A stretch of 38,193 bases of DNA from Bacteroidales bacterium (GTDB lineage Bacteria; Bacteroidota; Bacteroidia; Bacteroidales; UBA3663). This document shows positions 17,764 through 26,720 of the stretch, piece by piece. The translations under genes were made by a program, and so were the position numbers. The stretch is taken from positions 1 to 38,193 of the forward strand of contig JAFYZW010000103.1 of NCBI GenBank assembly GCA_017548545.1, written 5' to 3'. Under the pieces are notes generated by a model. It saw only the letters and a program-made list of their open reading frames with translations, was not told the DNA's origin and ran no database searches. Each line of letters starts with the position of its first letter. Position 1 is the stretch's first letter.

Positions 17764-19428
17764 ATGAGTAAAGATAATGAATATACTACTCTGCTCAAAA
17801 AGCAGATTGCTGAGATTGGTAAAGAAGTAAGATATCTTGAGTTCAAAAGTAACTATCAAGAAGCCGACAGGTTGGGGAAATATATCTCAGCCCTATCAAA
17901 TGGAGCTTGTCTTGATAACAAGGAATTTGGCTATCTGTACTTCGGCGTAGAAGACGAGACCCTGATACTGTTAGGTACAACGTTTGACGCCTCGCGAACC
18001 AAGGCAAGGAGTAATCAGAATCTGGAATTTTTTCTGCGCCAGTATATCACACCAAAAATCGATTTCAAAATAGAGGAATTCTATGATGAAAGCGGGAACC
18101 GGTTTGTGGTTTTCACTATCCCATCAGCCAAAGGAGAGCCAACCTGTTTTATGAATATTCCGTATGTTAGGGTAGATAGCTCCTTAACTGACCTCCGTCC
18201 ATATACGGAATGGATGCGCATTATTTACAATTCTCAGAAAGATTGGACTGCAGAAATCATTACCGATGCCACAATTGAAGATCTTGATAAAGATGCCATT
18301 ACAAAGGCTCGTGAAGGATATAAGCAACGTTATCCAGATTTGGCAAAGGAATGCGATAGTTGGGATGATAAAGTGTTCTTGGACAAAGCATGTCTTACAA
18401 TTGATGGAAAGGTAACTCGTGCAACCCTATTGCTGGTTGGAAAAGAAACATCGGCTCACAGACTGAACCATATTGCTCAAATTGTATGGAAATGTTTCCA
18501 AGATGGACAGGTATTTGGCGACATCTACACAATCCCATTCATACGGACCACAAGTGAGTTGTTAGGTAGGATTCGTAACTATCGTTTCAAAATATATCCA
18601 AAGAACTCTCTGATACCGGCAGAGGTGTGGAAGTATGACACAGAAAGTATACTCGAAGGTATGCACAATTCAATAGCTCATCAGGATTATGAGGCGAAAG
18701 CTAGAATAATTGTAACAGAGAATCAAGACTCGCTGAAATTTCAGAATGATGGCAGTTTCTACGAAGGTGATTATAAACAATACATCACAGGGGAAAAAAC
18801 TCCCAAAAGCTACCGAAATCCAGCGTTAGTAAAAGCTATGGTGAATATTAAGATGATAGACACGCAAGGATATGGTATTCACAAGATGTTTCAAAGTCAG
18901 AAAGATCGTTATCTACCTATGCCAGACTATGATCTATCAACCTCTAATGAGGTTATACTTAACCTACCAGGAACTATTATTGATGAAAACTACAGTCTAA
19001 TGCTTCTGGCCAATCAGGACTTAACACTCACTGATGCAGTCTTGTTGGACCAAGTTCAGAAAGGACATTCAATTTCTCCTGAAGCGGTTGCAATGCTTCG
19101 CAAGCGTAAACTCATTGAGGGTCGTCTTCCGCATATATTTGTTTCAAAGAACGTTGCTCAGGCGACAAACCAAAAGGTGGAATACTCAAAACATAAAGGA
19201 TTAGCCGATAAACAGTGCGAGGCTTTACTGCTTGATTCTTTGAAAGATCACGGCATCTTAACCAAAAAAGAGATAGTGAGACTGTTGTGGGACGTGCTAT
19301 CAGATCAACTTGATGAAAAGCAGAAGAACACAAAGGTGTATAATATTCTTCGCAAGCTCAGAGAGTCTGGTAAGATTGTTAATAAAACAATAGGGAACAA
19401 ATCCCAATGGTCGCTCGCAAAAACATAA
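17764..19428 (+). CDS. AlbA_2 (Schlafen-like) domain ATP-binding protein
   Basis: A 554-residue protein. The N-terminal AlbA_2 domain carries YLEFKSN (24-30) and GYLYFGVEDE (56-65), the nucleic-acid-binding core shared with Schlafen proteins. A central RecG-C-like GHKL ATPase-type domain includes ESILEGMHNSIAHQDYEAKA, where Glu, Asn and His are conserved, and DSLKFQNDGSF. The C-terminus (about 470-554) looks like winged-helix DNA-binding sequence: GILTKKEIVRLLW and KVYNILRKLRESGKIVNK. Such proteins are proposed transcription regulators or defence factors. It starts at ATG 17764. Immediately after its stop lie 40-nt repeats and then a strong terminator that closes the island. Confidence 0.8.
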   Translation: MSKDNEYTTLLKKQIAEIGKEVRYLEFKSNYQEADRLGKYISALSNGACLDNKEFGYLYFGVEDETLILLGTTFDASRTKARSNQNLEFFLRQYITPKIDFKIEEFYDESGNRFVVFTIPSAKGEPTCFMNIPYVRVDSSLTDLRPYTEWMRIIYNSQKDWTAEIITDATIEDLDKDAITKAREGYKQRYPDLAKECDSWDDKVFLDKACLTIDGKVTRATLLLVGKETSAHRLNHIAQIVWKCFQDGQVFGDIYTIPFIRTTSELLGRIRNYRFKIYPKNSLIPAEVWKYDTESILEGMHNSIAHQDYEAKARIIVTENQDSLKFQNDGSFYEGDYKQYITGEKTPKSYRNPALVKAMVNIKMIDTQGYGIHKMFQSQKDRYLPMPDYDLSTSNEVILNLPGTIIDENYSLMLLANQDLTLTDAVLLDQVQKGHSISPEAVAMLRKRKLIEGRLPHIFVSKNVAQATNQKVEYSKHKGLADKQCEALLLDSLKDHGILTKKEIVRLLWDVLSDQLDEKQKNTKVYNILRKLRESGKIVNKTIGNKSQWSLAKT

Positions 19429-19550
19429 GAAATACGAGAGAATACGAGCGTTTTTTGCGAGCAAAAAATTCTGCGATTAATTAAAACTATTTACAAGTCA
19501 ACGAAATATGTCGCTCGCAAATTGAAGAAATATCAGATAGGTTACGAGCG
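19411..19550. repeat. Two 40-nt units bounded by CGCTCG/CGAGCG, 100 nt apart
   Basis: Copies at 19411-19450 and 19511-19550 both begin TCGCTCGCAAA and end TACGAGCG. Each is also an inverted repeat, since TCGCTCG pairs with CGAGCGA. Between them TTTTTGCGAGC (19452-19462) pairs with GCTCGCAAAAA (19413-19423). The first copy overlaps the last codons of the AlbA_2 gene. It may be an RNA fold, a protein-binding site or duplicated gene-end sequence. Confidence 0.55.
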
Positions 19551-19608
19551 AATATGTATAGACAAGGCACTACGACAACTTAGGTATAGGTGTAAATTGA
19601 CTGCGAAT

Positions 19609-19661
19609 AACCAAGCCAGCTGAAGAGGACTTATCCTTCACAGCTGGCTTGGTTGTTTTTT
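19609..19661 (+). terminator. Strong intrinsic terminator closing the island
   Basis: AACCAAGCCAGCTG (19609-19622) pairs perfectly with CAGCTGGCTTGGTT (19641-19654), a 14-bp stem followed by GTTTTTTG. It ends the + strand island transcription just before the convergent GH28 gene stops at 19681. Confidence 0.9.
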
Positions 19662-19680
19662 GAATAATTAGCAAGCAATC

Positions 19681-21180
19681 TTATTTCTCCACAAATCCCG
19701 TTACGTCGGCGGTGATGATACGCTCGCCTTTCGAGTTCTGGATTTTGACGTTCTCGAAGGTGATGTCTTTGGCGTAGTGCATTTCGCAACCCTTGTCGGC
19801 GACGAAGAGGGAGTTACGCATCTGGAGGTTCTCGAGAGGCATTTCGGGCAGACCGTTGAACCAGATTGCACGTTTGGCACCCTGGCAAATGACATTCGAG
19901 ATATAGAGATTGCGGAAGCAGGGAGTCTCCTCGGTTACCGGTGGCACAGCATCCTCGGCAGAACTGTCCTTGTCGGCCTTTCCACCCACGGGTTTGTTGG
20001 AATAATAGAGGTCAAAGGTGAAGGCATCGCCCGAGATGGCTACCATATTGATCTGGTCGATGTAGATATTCTCGATCACACCACCGCGCCCACGTGTCGA
20101 TTTCATGCGCAAACCGGTATCGGTGCCGTTGAAGAGGCAGTTGTGTACGTAGATGTTGTTGGCGCCCGAACTCATCTCCGAACCGATGACGAAACCGCCA
20201 TGTCCATGCAGCACGGTGCAACCGTCGATGATGACGTTCTGGCAGGGACGTTTCCAACTGCGTCCCTCCGCGTCCTTGCCCGACTTGATGCAGATGGCAT
20301 CGTCGCCCACGTCGAAGATCGAGTTGAGGATCAATACGCGGTTGCACGACTCGAGGTCAAGGCCGTCACCATTCTGTGCGAACCAGGGATTGCGGATGGT
20401 CACATGGTCGATGATGAGGTCTTCGCACATCAACGGATGGATGTTCCAAGCGGGAGAATTCGAGAAAGTAGCATCCTTGAGAAGGACACGATTGCAACGA
20501 ATGAATTCGAGCAGAACGGGACGCTGGGTGACGCGGCGCATATCGGGCTTGTCGGCCTCGCCCTTCTGGGCATCCTCCTTGGCATTGGGGTACCAGATGC
20601 TGTTCAACTCAATACCGCTGCCCGAAGTGAGCTCATTCCATTGGCTGGAGGTGAACTTGCCCTTCTTGCTGGGCCGCCATGCCTGACCTTGCCCGTCGAA
20701 CGAACCTGGTCCCGTGATGGCAATGTTGTTGACCTCGTAGGCATAGAGTGGCGCCATCTTCTTGGTCGCGGTATTGCCCTCGTAGATGGTGGTTATTTCG
20801 GGATAGGCATCAAAGTCGGTGGTAAAGAGTACAAGAGCACCCTGCTCGACGTGCAGATCAACATTCGAGACAAACTGGATAGGTCCTGTAAGCCAAATGC
20901 CACTGGGAACGATGAGGTGTCCACCGCCCTTCTCATCAAGAGCCTTCATGGCTGCAGCAAAGGCTTCGGTGCAAAGACTGCCTCCGTCGCCCTTGGCTCC
21001 GAAGTCGGTGAGGAGCACGCTGTAGCTTGGAATATTGACGGTTGCCACATTGGGCATGTCGAAAGGAGCCGCAGCATACTGGGGTTTCACATAAGGTGCA
21101 AGTGACGATGGTTCGCTTTGATTTTGACAGGCTACCAGGCCCACGGCCAAGAGCGTCAGTAGTGATAAAATACGATTCAT
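19681..21180 (-). CDS. GH28 family lipoprotein (polygalacturonase-like)
   Basis: A glycoside hydrolase family 28 right-handed beta-helix enzyme that would hydrolyse galacturonan or rhamnogalacturonan linkages. I start it at ATG 21180 (499 residues), because MNRILSLLTLLAVGLVAC is a lipoprotein signal with lipidated Cys18; the frame extends 25 codons further upstream without support. GH28 catalytic groups are all visible: Asn270-Gly-Asp272, Asp293-Asp294, the His327-Gly motif in HGHGGF, and Arg358-Met-Lys360 in place of R-I-K. Surface anchoring fits oligosaccharide trimming outside the cell. No SusC/SusD pair or other pectin genes are adjacent, so it is an orphan here. Confidence 0.9.
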   Translation of the reverse strand: MNRILSLLTLLAVGLVACQNQSEPSSLAPYVKPQYAAAPFDMPNVATVNIPSYSVLLTDFGAKGDGGSLCTEAFAAAMKALDEKGGGHLIVPSGIWLTGPIQFVSNVDLHVEQGALVLFTTDFDAYPEITTIYEGNTATKKMAPLYAYEVNNIAITGPGSFDGQGQAWRPSKKGKFTSSQWNELTSGSGIELNSIWYPNAKEDAQKGEADKPDMRRVTQRPVLLEFIRCNRVLLKDATFSNSPAWNIHPLMCEDLIIDHVTIRNPWFAQNGDGLDLESCNRVLILNSIFDVGDDAICIKSGKDAEGRSWKRPCQNVIIDGCTVLHGHGGFVIGSEMSSGANNIYVHNCLFNGTDTGLRMKSTRGRGGVIENIYIDQINMVAISGDAFTFDLYYSNKPVGGKADKDSSAEDAVPPVTEETPCFRNLYISNVICQGAKRAIWFNGLPEMPLENLQMRNSLFVADKGCEMHYAKDITFENVKIQNSKGERIITADVTGFVEK

Positions 21181-21211
21181 AATGTGTGAATAAGAGTGTG
21201 TTAATTTGCTG

Positions 21212-21219
21212 CAAATATA
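21212..21219 (-). promoter_or_regulatory. -7 box TATATTTG for the GH28 gene
   Basis: Read on the - strand, TATATTTG matches the Bacteroidetes consensus and lies about 32 nt upstream of the ATG. No clear -33 element. Confidence 0.45.
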
Positions 21220-21313
21220 CAAATACATTTTGAAATATCCTAATTTTCGGGACAAAAAAAGACAAAAAGACTAAAAAATCGACAAAATATTTTCAACTTT
21301 CACAGTTTTTTTG

Positions 21314-21321
21314 TAACTTTG
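21314..21321 (+). promoter_or_regulatory. -7 box TAACTTTG for glyS
   Basis: It matches TAnnTTTG, with TTTC at 21291-21294 in the -33 position, 19 nt away. It lies 72 nt upstream of the glyS ATG and diverges from the GH28 promoter. Confidence 0.6.
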
Positions 21322-21393
21322 CGCCGTTTTTGGTGATAATTGTGTAACAACCAATTGTTCAATGTTAATTGTTAATTATTAATTCAATAAAAT

Positions 21394-22941
21394 ATGGCAA
21401 ATCAGGAAGATGTTTTCAAGAAGCTGGTGTCCCACTGCAAGGAGTATGGCTTCGTTTTCCCTTCGAGTGAAATCTATGACGGACTGGGCGCAGTCTATGA
21501 CTACGGACAGAACGGCGTCGAACTCAAGAACAATATCAAGCGCTACTGGTGGGAGGCTATGACCAAGCTCCACGAGAACATCGTGGGCATCGATGCCGCC
21601 ATCTTCATGCACCCGACAGTCTGGAAGGCTTCGGGACACGTCGATGCATTCAATGACCCGCTCATCGACAACCGCGACTCCAAGAAGCGCTATCGTGCCG
21701 ATGTGCTCATCGAGGAGCAGCTTGCTAAGATCGAGGACAAGATCAACAAGGAGGTTGAGAAGGCTCGCAAGCGTTTCGGCGAGGCTTTCGACGAGGCTCA
21801 GTTCCGTGCCACCAATGGCCGTGTACTGGAAAACCAGGCCAAGTGGGATGCCCTGCATCAGCGCTACAGCGATGCCATGAACAAGATGGACCTCGAGGAA
21901 CTGAAGCAGATTATCCTCGACGAGGAGATTGTCTGCCCCATCAGCGGCACCCGCAACTGGACCGACGTACGTCAGTTCAACCTCATGTTCTCCACCGAGA
22001 TGGGTTCCACAGCCGACGGCGCCATGAAGATCTATCTTCGTCCAGAGACCGCTCAGGGTATCTTCGTCAACTACCTCAACGTACAGAAGTCGGGCCGCAT
22101 GAAGCTGCCTTTCGGTATTGCCCAGATCGGTAAGGCTTTCCGTAACGAGATCGTAGCACGCCAGTTCATCTTCCGTATGCGCGAGTTCGAGCAGATGGAG
22201 ATGCAGTTCTTCATCAAGCCCGGCACCGAGCTAGATTGGTTTGCCAAGTGGAAGAAGACCCGTCTTGCTTGGCACAAGGCCCTCGGCTTCGGCGATGCCA
22301 TGTATCGCTACCACGATCACGAGAAGCTGGCCCACTATGCCAATGCTGCCACCGATATCGAGTTCAACATGCCATTCGGCTTCAAGGAGGTGGAGGGCAT
22401 CCATTCCCGCACCAACTTCGACCTCTCGCAGCATGCCAAGTACAGCGGCAAGAAGATCGAGTACTTCGATCCCGAGACCCGCGAGTCTTACGTTCCTTAC
22501 GTCATCGAGACCTCTATCGGTGTCGATCGTATGTTCCTCAGCATCATGGCTGGTGCCTATCGTGAGGAGGAGGTCAATGGCGAGCGTCGCGTAGTTCTCG
22601 CATTGCCACCCGCATTGGCTCCCGTCAAAGTGGCTATCCTGCCTCTCGTCAACAAGGACGGTCTGCCGGAGAAGGCTGAGGAGATACTCCGCGAGCTTCG
22701 TTACGACTACACCTGCCAGATCGAGGTGAAGGATTCCATCGGCAAGCGCTATCGTCGCCAGGACGCCATCGGCACACCCTATTGCGTTACCGTTGACGGA
22801 CAGACCCTCGAGGACAACACTGTTACCCTCCGTTTCCGCGACACCATGGAGCAGGAGCGCGTAGCCATTGCCGACCTCCACAAGATCATCGGCGACTCGG
22901 TGAACATCTCCTCATTGCTTCGTAAGATTGAAAACGATTGA
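21394..22941 (+). CDS. glyS: Glycine--tRNA ligase (class II, single-chain dimer type)
   Basis: It attaches glycine to tRNA-Gly using ATP. The 515-residue, single-polypeptide alpha2 form resembles archaeal and eukaryotic GlyRS rather than the two-subunit bacterial form. Class II motif 2 appears as RPETAQGIF (about residues 216-224) followed by FRNEI and REFEQMEMQFF. Motif 3 lies in the VIETSIGVDRMFLS region, and the C-terminal anticodon-binding domain includes VKVAILPLVNKDGL and YRRQDAIGTPYCVTVD. The start ATG 21394 is preceded by an AT-rich linker. The FKBP-like gene lies 79 nt downstream. Confidence 0.96.
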   Translation: MANQEDVFKKLVSHCKEYGFVFPSSEIYDGLGAVYDYGQNGVELKNNIKRYWWEAMTKLHENIVGIDAAIFMHPTVWKASGHVDAFNDPLIDNRDSKKRYRADVLIEEQLAKIEDKINKEVEKARKRFGEAFDEAQFRATNGRVLENQAKWDALHQRYSDAMNKMDLEELKQIILDEEIVCPISGTRNWTDVRQFNLMFSTEMGSTADGAMKIYLRPETAQGIFVNYLNVQKSGRMKLPFGIAQIGKAFRNEIVARQFIFRMREFEQMEMQFFIKPGTELDWFAKWKKTRLAWHKALGFGDAMYRYHDHEKLAHYANAATDIEFNMPFGFKEVEGIHSRTNFDLSQHAKYSGKKIEYFDPETRESYVPYVIETSIGVDRMFLSIMAGAYREEEVNGERRVVLALPPALAPVKVAILPLVNKDGLPEKAEEILRELRYDYTCQIEVKDSIGKRYRRQDAIGTPYCVTVDGQTLEDNTVTLRFRDTMEQERVAIADLHKIIGDSVNISSLLRKIEND

Positions 22942-23020
22942 TGACGATTCATCCCGAATTATCGAATTTAAGAAATACAGTTCAATTCTTTAATTCTCTA
23001 ATTCGTGATAAAACTTTAAG

Positions 23021-23728
23021 ATGAAAAAGATACTTTATTTCCTGCTCGCTGTGGTGGCAATGCCATTGATGTTGGCCTGCAACGACGATGACGATGTAGA
23101 TTACACCGAGTATTACGGTTGGCGCGACGAGAACAACGCAGTTACCGAGTTGTTCGCTTCGGCGCAAAGCAGTGACTCGGCCCTCACCTACTTCAACCAT
23201 GCGGTGCAGTCACTCAAGGAGCCGCAGTACTATCCCAGCTTCGTTCATTACGTGAAGCACGCCAACATCGACAGCCTGCGCAACCTCAATCCGCGCAAGG
23301 ATTACCGTCCCTACTCAACGAGCACGCTCAGCGTCCATTATACGCTCTTCCAAACCGATTCGCTCTTTGCTACGGTGAAGCGTCAGGGTGGCTGGTCGAA
23401 GGAGTATCTGCGCAATCCCGGTGGCATCCTCGACTCATTGTTCTTTGCTGCTGCCGAAGACAGCCCGCTGAAGGCTGATACCATCGAGTCCTATCAGGTA
23501 ATGTACTACTCGGGCTTCACGCCAAACGCTGTCATCACTGGCTGGGGCGACATCCTGCAGCAGATGTATATCGGCGATCATGTCGTCTGCATGATTCCCT
23601 GGTTCCTGGCTTACGGGCAAAGCGGTAGTGGTTCGTCCATCAATCCTTATTCCAATCTCTTCTTCCGCATCGAGCTTTGTGACATCACCTTATGGGGCGG
23701 CAACGTCGAGCCGAAGAAAACTGAATAA
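23021..23728 (+). CDS. FKBP-type prolyl isomerase-like lipoprotein (DUF4827-like)
   Basis: A 235-residue predicted lipoprotein: signal peptide to LMLAC with Cys20, then the acidic NDDDDVD. The C-terminal half (about 150-230) follows the FKBP pattern: YQVMYYSGFTPNAVITGWGDILQQM, then GDHVVCMIPWFLAYGQSGSG and INPYSNLFFRIELCDI. These equal the FKBP GW--AL--M, IP--LAYG and I-PYS-L-F elements. Several FKBP active-site aromatics do not line up clearly, so isomerase activity is uncertain. It would act in the periplasm or outer membrane as a folding factor. It directly follows glyS and precedes the dipeptidase by 6 nt. Confidence 0.7.
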   Translation: MKKILYFLLAVVAMPLMLACNDDDDVDYTEYYGWRDENNAVTELFASAQSSDSALTYFNHAVQSLKEPQYYPSFVHYVKHANIDSLRNLNPRKDYRPYSTSTLSVHYTLFQTDSLFATVKRQGGWSKEYLRNPGGILDSLFFAAAEDSPLKADTIESYQVMYYSGFTPNAVITGWGDILQQMYIGDHVVCMIPWFLAYGQSGSGSSINPYSNLFFRIELCDITLWGGNVEPKKTE

Positions 23729-23734
23729 TCTATC

Positions 23735-25456
23735 ATGATGAAAAATCTCATTAAGATAATCACTCTGACGGCATGGACATTGTTCTGTGCCGTTAGTGTT
23801 TCTGCCCAACCATCGGCTGGACAGGAATCACAGCTGGGCGACAACTGCACCAGCATCCTCGTGGGCAGCAAGGCCTCCACCGATGGCTCGGTCATCACCA
23901 GCCACAACTGCGATTCATGGTACCGCACCTGGATGCGTTGGGTGCCCGCTGCTGACTTCGAACGTGACACCGTGATGGATATCTACGAGGGACGAATGCA
24001 CACCGAATATCCCGATTCGAAGGATGGCGTCAAGGTCAAGGGACAGATTCCGCAACCTGCCGGACACACTTATCGCTATCTCGATACGGCCTATCCTTGT
24101 CTCAACGAACACCAGCTCGGCATCGGAGAGACCACCTTCACGGGACGTGACACGCTCGAGAACAAGGAGGGCATGTTCATGATCGAAGAGCTTTGCCGTG
24201 TGGCCCTGCAACGCTGCACCAAGGCGCGTGAGGCTATTCTGCTCATGGGCCAGCTCATCCACGAGTATGGCTATGGCGATTCGGGCGAATGTCTGACGAT
24301 TGCCGATACCGACGAGGCATGGATCTTCGAAGCTTTGGGCGAAGGTCCCGACCAGGTGGGTGGCGTATGGGCAGCCCAGCGCATCCCCGATGACGAGGTT
24401 TGCGTCTCGGCCAACATCAGCCGCATCGGTTCGCTCAGCACGCTCACTCCTCCCGCCAAGCCTGCCAAGGCAAAGAAGGGCAAGAAGCCTGCCTATGCTC
24501 CTCTCGTTTCCGATACGCAGATGGCTTCGCAGAACGTCTTCGACGTAGCACGCAAGCTTGGCTTTTGGGACGGCACCAGCGAGTTCTCCTTCTGGCGTGC
24601 CTACAGCGGTGTCAACTACTTCGACGAGCCCAAGAACTATTCCACGCGCGAGCTCTACATCATGCAGCAGTTGGCCCCCTCGTTGGGATTCAACGACACG
24701 ATGGACGAACTGCCTGTCAGCTTCCGTCCCGACTCGCTCGTCTCCTATCGCCAGGTCATCAACCTGATTGGCACCTGGTATGAAGGCGATTCCATCCTCG
24801 ATCTCACCCAAAAGATGCGCATCCCCAAGGCAAGCCGCGACCTGGCTGGCAAGAAGCCTTGGGCAAGCGAGGACAGCATCATCTCGTCCATCGCCAACCC
24901 GTGGATGAACAGCCGCCTCATCAATACGCTCTATGCCTTGACGGGCGACAACGATTGGCATTGGGTACGCACCGTGGCTGTGCCCCAATGTGCCTACTCG
25001 ACCGTTATCCAGCTGCGTGGCTGGCTTCCCGATGCCGTGGGCGGCGTCTGCTGGATGTCGCTCGACAATCCCGGTCAGTCGCCACGCTTCCCCATCTTCT
25101 GCGGCACCAGCACGCTGCCCAAGATGCTGCAGGTATGCGGTCAGCACCGCTATCGCGACGATGCACTCGTCTGGCACTATCGTCAGGCCAACAAGCTTGC
25201 CACCGTTCGTTGGGGCGACTGTCGCAAGGACCTCGAATCGTCACGCGATTACTTCCTCGACAAGGCTGAGCGCGAACTTCCCTTCGTCGAACAGCAATAC
25301 ATGGGCATCCTTCGCAGCTCCACCACATCCGACGATCCCGACAAGGTTGCCACCAGCTTCCTCAACGGCTACACCTCCGATTTCATCGGTGCCACCGTCC
25401 TCCGTTGGGATGAACTCTATCGTCAGTACTGGCGCCTGTTCTGGAGCGGTTTCTAA
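23735..25456 (+). CDS. C69 family dipeptidase, secreted
   Basis: A 573-residue Ntn-hydrolase of peptidase family C69 (U34), which cleaves dipeptides. Residues 1-24 are a signal peptide ending SVSAQ. The catalytic nucleophile is Cys38 in GDNCTSILVGSKAS, exposed after processing. Family features include DGSVITSHNCD, the GIGETTF segment, GYGDSGECLTIADTDEAWIFE, and VCVSANISRIG. It probably works in the periplasm in peptide use. It lies 6 nt after the FKBP-like gene, so the two are co-transcribed. Confidence 0.9.
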   Translation: MMKNLIKIITLTAWTLFCAVSVSAQPSAGQESQLGDNCTSILVGSKASTDGSVITSHNCDSWYRTWMRWVPAADFERDTVMDIYEGRMHTEYPDSKDGVKVKGQIPQPAGHTYRYLDTAYPCLNEHQLGIGETTFTGRDTLENKEGMFMIEELCRVALQRCTKAREAILLMGQLIHEYGYGDSGECLTIADTDEAWIFEALGEGPDQVGGVWAAQRIPDDEVCVSANISRIGSLSTLTPPAKPAKAKKGKKPAYAPLVSDTQMASQNVFDVARKLGFWDGTSEFSFWRAYSGVNYFDEPKNYSTRELYIMQQLAPSLGFNDTMDELPVSFRPDSLVSYRQVINLIGTWYEGDSILDLTQKMRIPKASRDLAGKKPWASEDSIISSIANPWMNSRLINTLYALTGDNDWHWVRTVAVPQCAYSTVIQLRGWLPDAVGGVCWMSLDNPGQSPRFPIFCGTSTLPKMLQVCGQHRYRDDALVWHYRQANKLATVRWGDCRKDLESSRDYFLDKAERELPFVEQQYMGILRSSTTSDDPDKVATSFLNGYTSDFIGATVLRWDELYRQYWRLFWSGF

Positions 25457-25494
25457 GCTTGCCCAACCTTTTTTCGCAAATTTAAGCCAAAATA

Positions 25495-25526
25495 TTTGGT
25501 TAAACAAATAATTGTCTTTATCTTTG
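25495..25526 (+). promoter_or_regulatory. Promoter for the PCMD lipoprotein operon
   Basis: TTTG at 25495-25498 and TATCTTTG at 25519-25526 are separated by 20 nt, a very good match to the Bacteroidetes -33/-7 pattern. The start codon is 37 nt downstream. Confidence 0.75.
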
Positions 25527-25562
25527 CTGCGTGAATTGACATAATCACTTAATCTATAGAAT

Positions 25563-26720
25563 ATGAAGATCCGTTATTCTTTTGCGCTGCTGTTCGTCCT
25601 GTTGCTCACGTCGTGCATCAAGGACGAGCTGCCCAATGCAGAATGCGACATTTTAAGCGCATGGGTGGAAGGCGATCAGTATGCCGACATCTTCTACAAT
25701 AAGTCACAGATGCGCTTGGAGAACATCTCGGCATCCGAGAAGGAGGTCGTCTTTACCGTGCGATCACTCATCTCCATGCCGAAAAAACTGCCTGTCCACT
25801 TCGAGATTACTCCAGGTGCCACCATCGAACCGGCCAACGGTTCGGAGCAGGACTTCACGAAAGGTCCCGTGACATATACGGTGACATCCGAGGACGGTGA
25901 ATGGAAACGCCAATATGCAGTGGCCTTCAAGGAACTCAACCTCCCCACCTACAAGTTCAGCTTCGAAAACTACGAGACCGTAGAACTCTATGGCAACTAC
26001 TATCACGAGTTCTACGAAGTCGATCAGTCGGGCACACACCACAACATCTGGGCTTCAGGCAATTCGGGTGCCGTCCTGGTCAAGACTGACTCGAAACCAG
26101 AGGATCAACCCACCTATTCCACCCCGAACGGATATGCCGGGCGCGGTGTTTGCCTGAATACGCAGGATGCAGGCTCGCTGGGTCATCTGTTCGGCAAACC
26201 TATCGCTGCTGGCAATCTCTTCATGGGCAAGTTCATCCTTGAAAACGTGCTCGTCGATGCACTGAAAGCTACCGAGTTCGGTCGTCCCATCGATCGTGTT
26301 CCCGTACGTGTAACCGGTTATTACAAATACCATCCGGGCGCCGTGTTCACCGACAAGGACATGCACGAGATTCCCTCTCGTACCGACGAGGCGAGCATCT
26401 ATGCCGTGTTCTATCGCAACAAGGACAGCGAAGGCAAGGATGTGTACTTGTATGGCAACGATGTGCTCTCGAGCCCTTACATCGTAAAGAAGGCGCAGGT
26501 GGCATCGCTGCCGCCCACCGACGAATGGACGCGCTTCGAGATGTTCTTCGAAGGCGACGAGGCCGACACCCAGATCTTGACCTCACAAGGTTACAACATG
26601 ACACTTGTGTTCTCGTCGAGCAAGGAAGGTGCCTCGTTCGAAGGAGCTGTCGGCAGCGTTCTTTACGTGGACGAGGTAGAGGTATCATTTGAAGAACTCG
26701 AAACAACTGACGCATCATGA
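25563..26720 (+). CDS. PCMD domain-containing lipoprotein
   Basis: A 385-residue predicted lipoprotein (signal peptide, LLTSC with Cys18). An N-terminal beta-sandwich-like region (about 25-130, with TYTVTSEDGEWKRQYAV) precedes a C-terminal PCMD (putative carbohydrate metabolism) domain. The latter is recognised by FENYE, NIWASGN, GRGVCLNTQDAG, GNLFMGKF and LYVDEVEVSF near the end. These domains are seen in surface proteins linked to glycan use; no enzymatic activity is established. Its TGA overlaps the ATG of the beta-barrel gene (ATGA), so the two proteins are translationally coupled. Confidence 0.8.
   Translation: MKIRYSFALLFVLLLTSCIKDELPNAECDILSAWVEGDQYADIFYNKSQMRLENISASEKEVVFTVRSLISMPKKLPVHFEITPGATIEPANGSEQDFTKGPVTYTVTSEDGEWKRQYAVAFKELNLPTYKFSFENYETVELYGNYYHEFYEVDQSGTHHNIWASGNSGAVLVKTDSKPEDQPTYSTPNGYAGRGVCLNTQDAGSLGHLFGKPIAAGNLFMGKFILENVLVDALKATEFGRPIDRVPVRVTGYYKYHPGAVFTDKDMHEIPSRTDEASIYAVFYRNKDSEGKDVYLYGNDVLSSPYIVKKAQVASLPPTDEWTRFEMFFEGDEADTQILTSQGYNMTLVFSSSKEGASFEGAVGSVLYVDEVEVSFEELETTDAS

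Noticed and set aside
9898..19661. Prophage or conjugative element
   Set aside because: No integrase, capsid, terminase, relaxase or Tra genes are seen.
19777..21105. A 442-codon open frame on the + strand
   Set aside because: It is the antisense shadow of the GH28 gene, which has all its catalytic residues.
23915..25177. A 420-codon open frame on the - strand
   Set aside because: Antisense shadow of the C69 dipeptidase.
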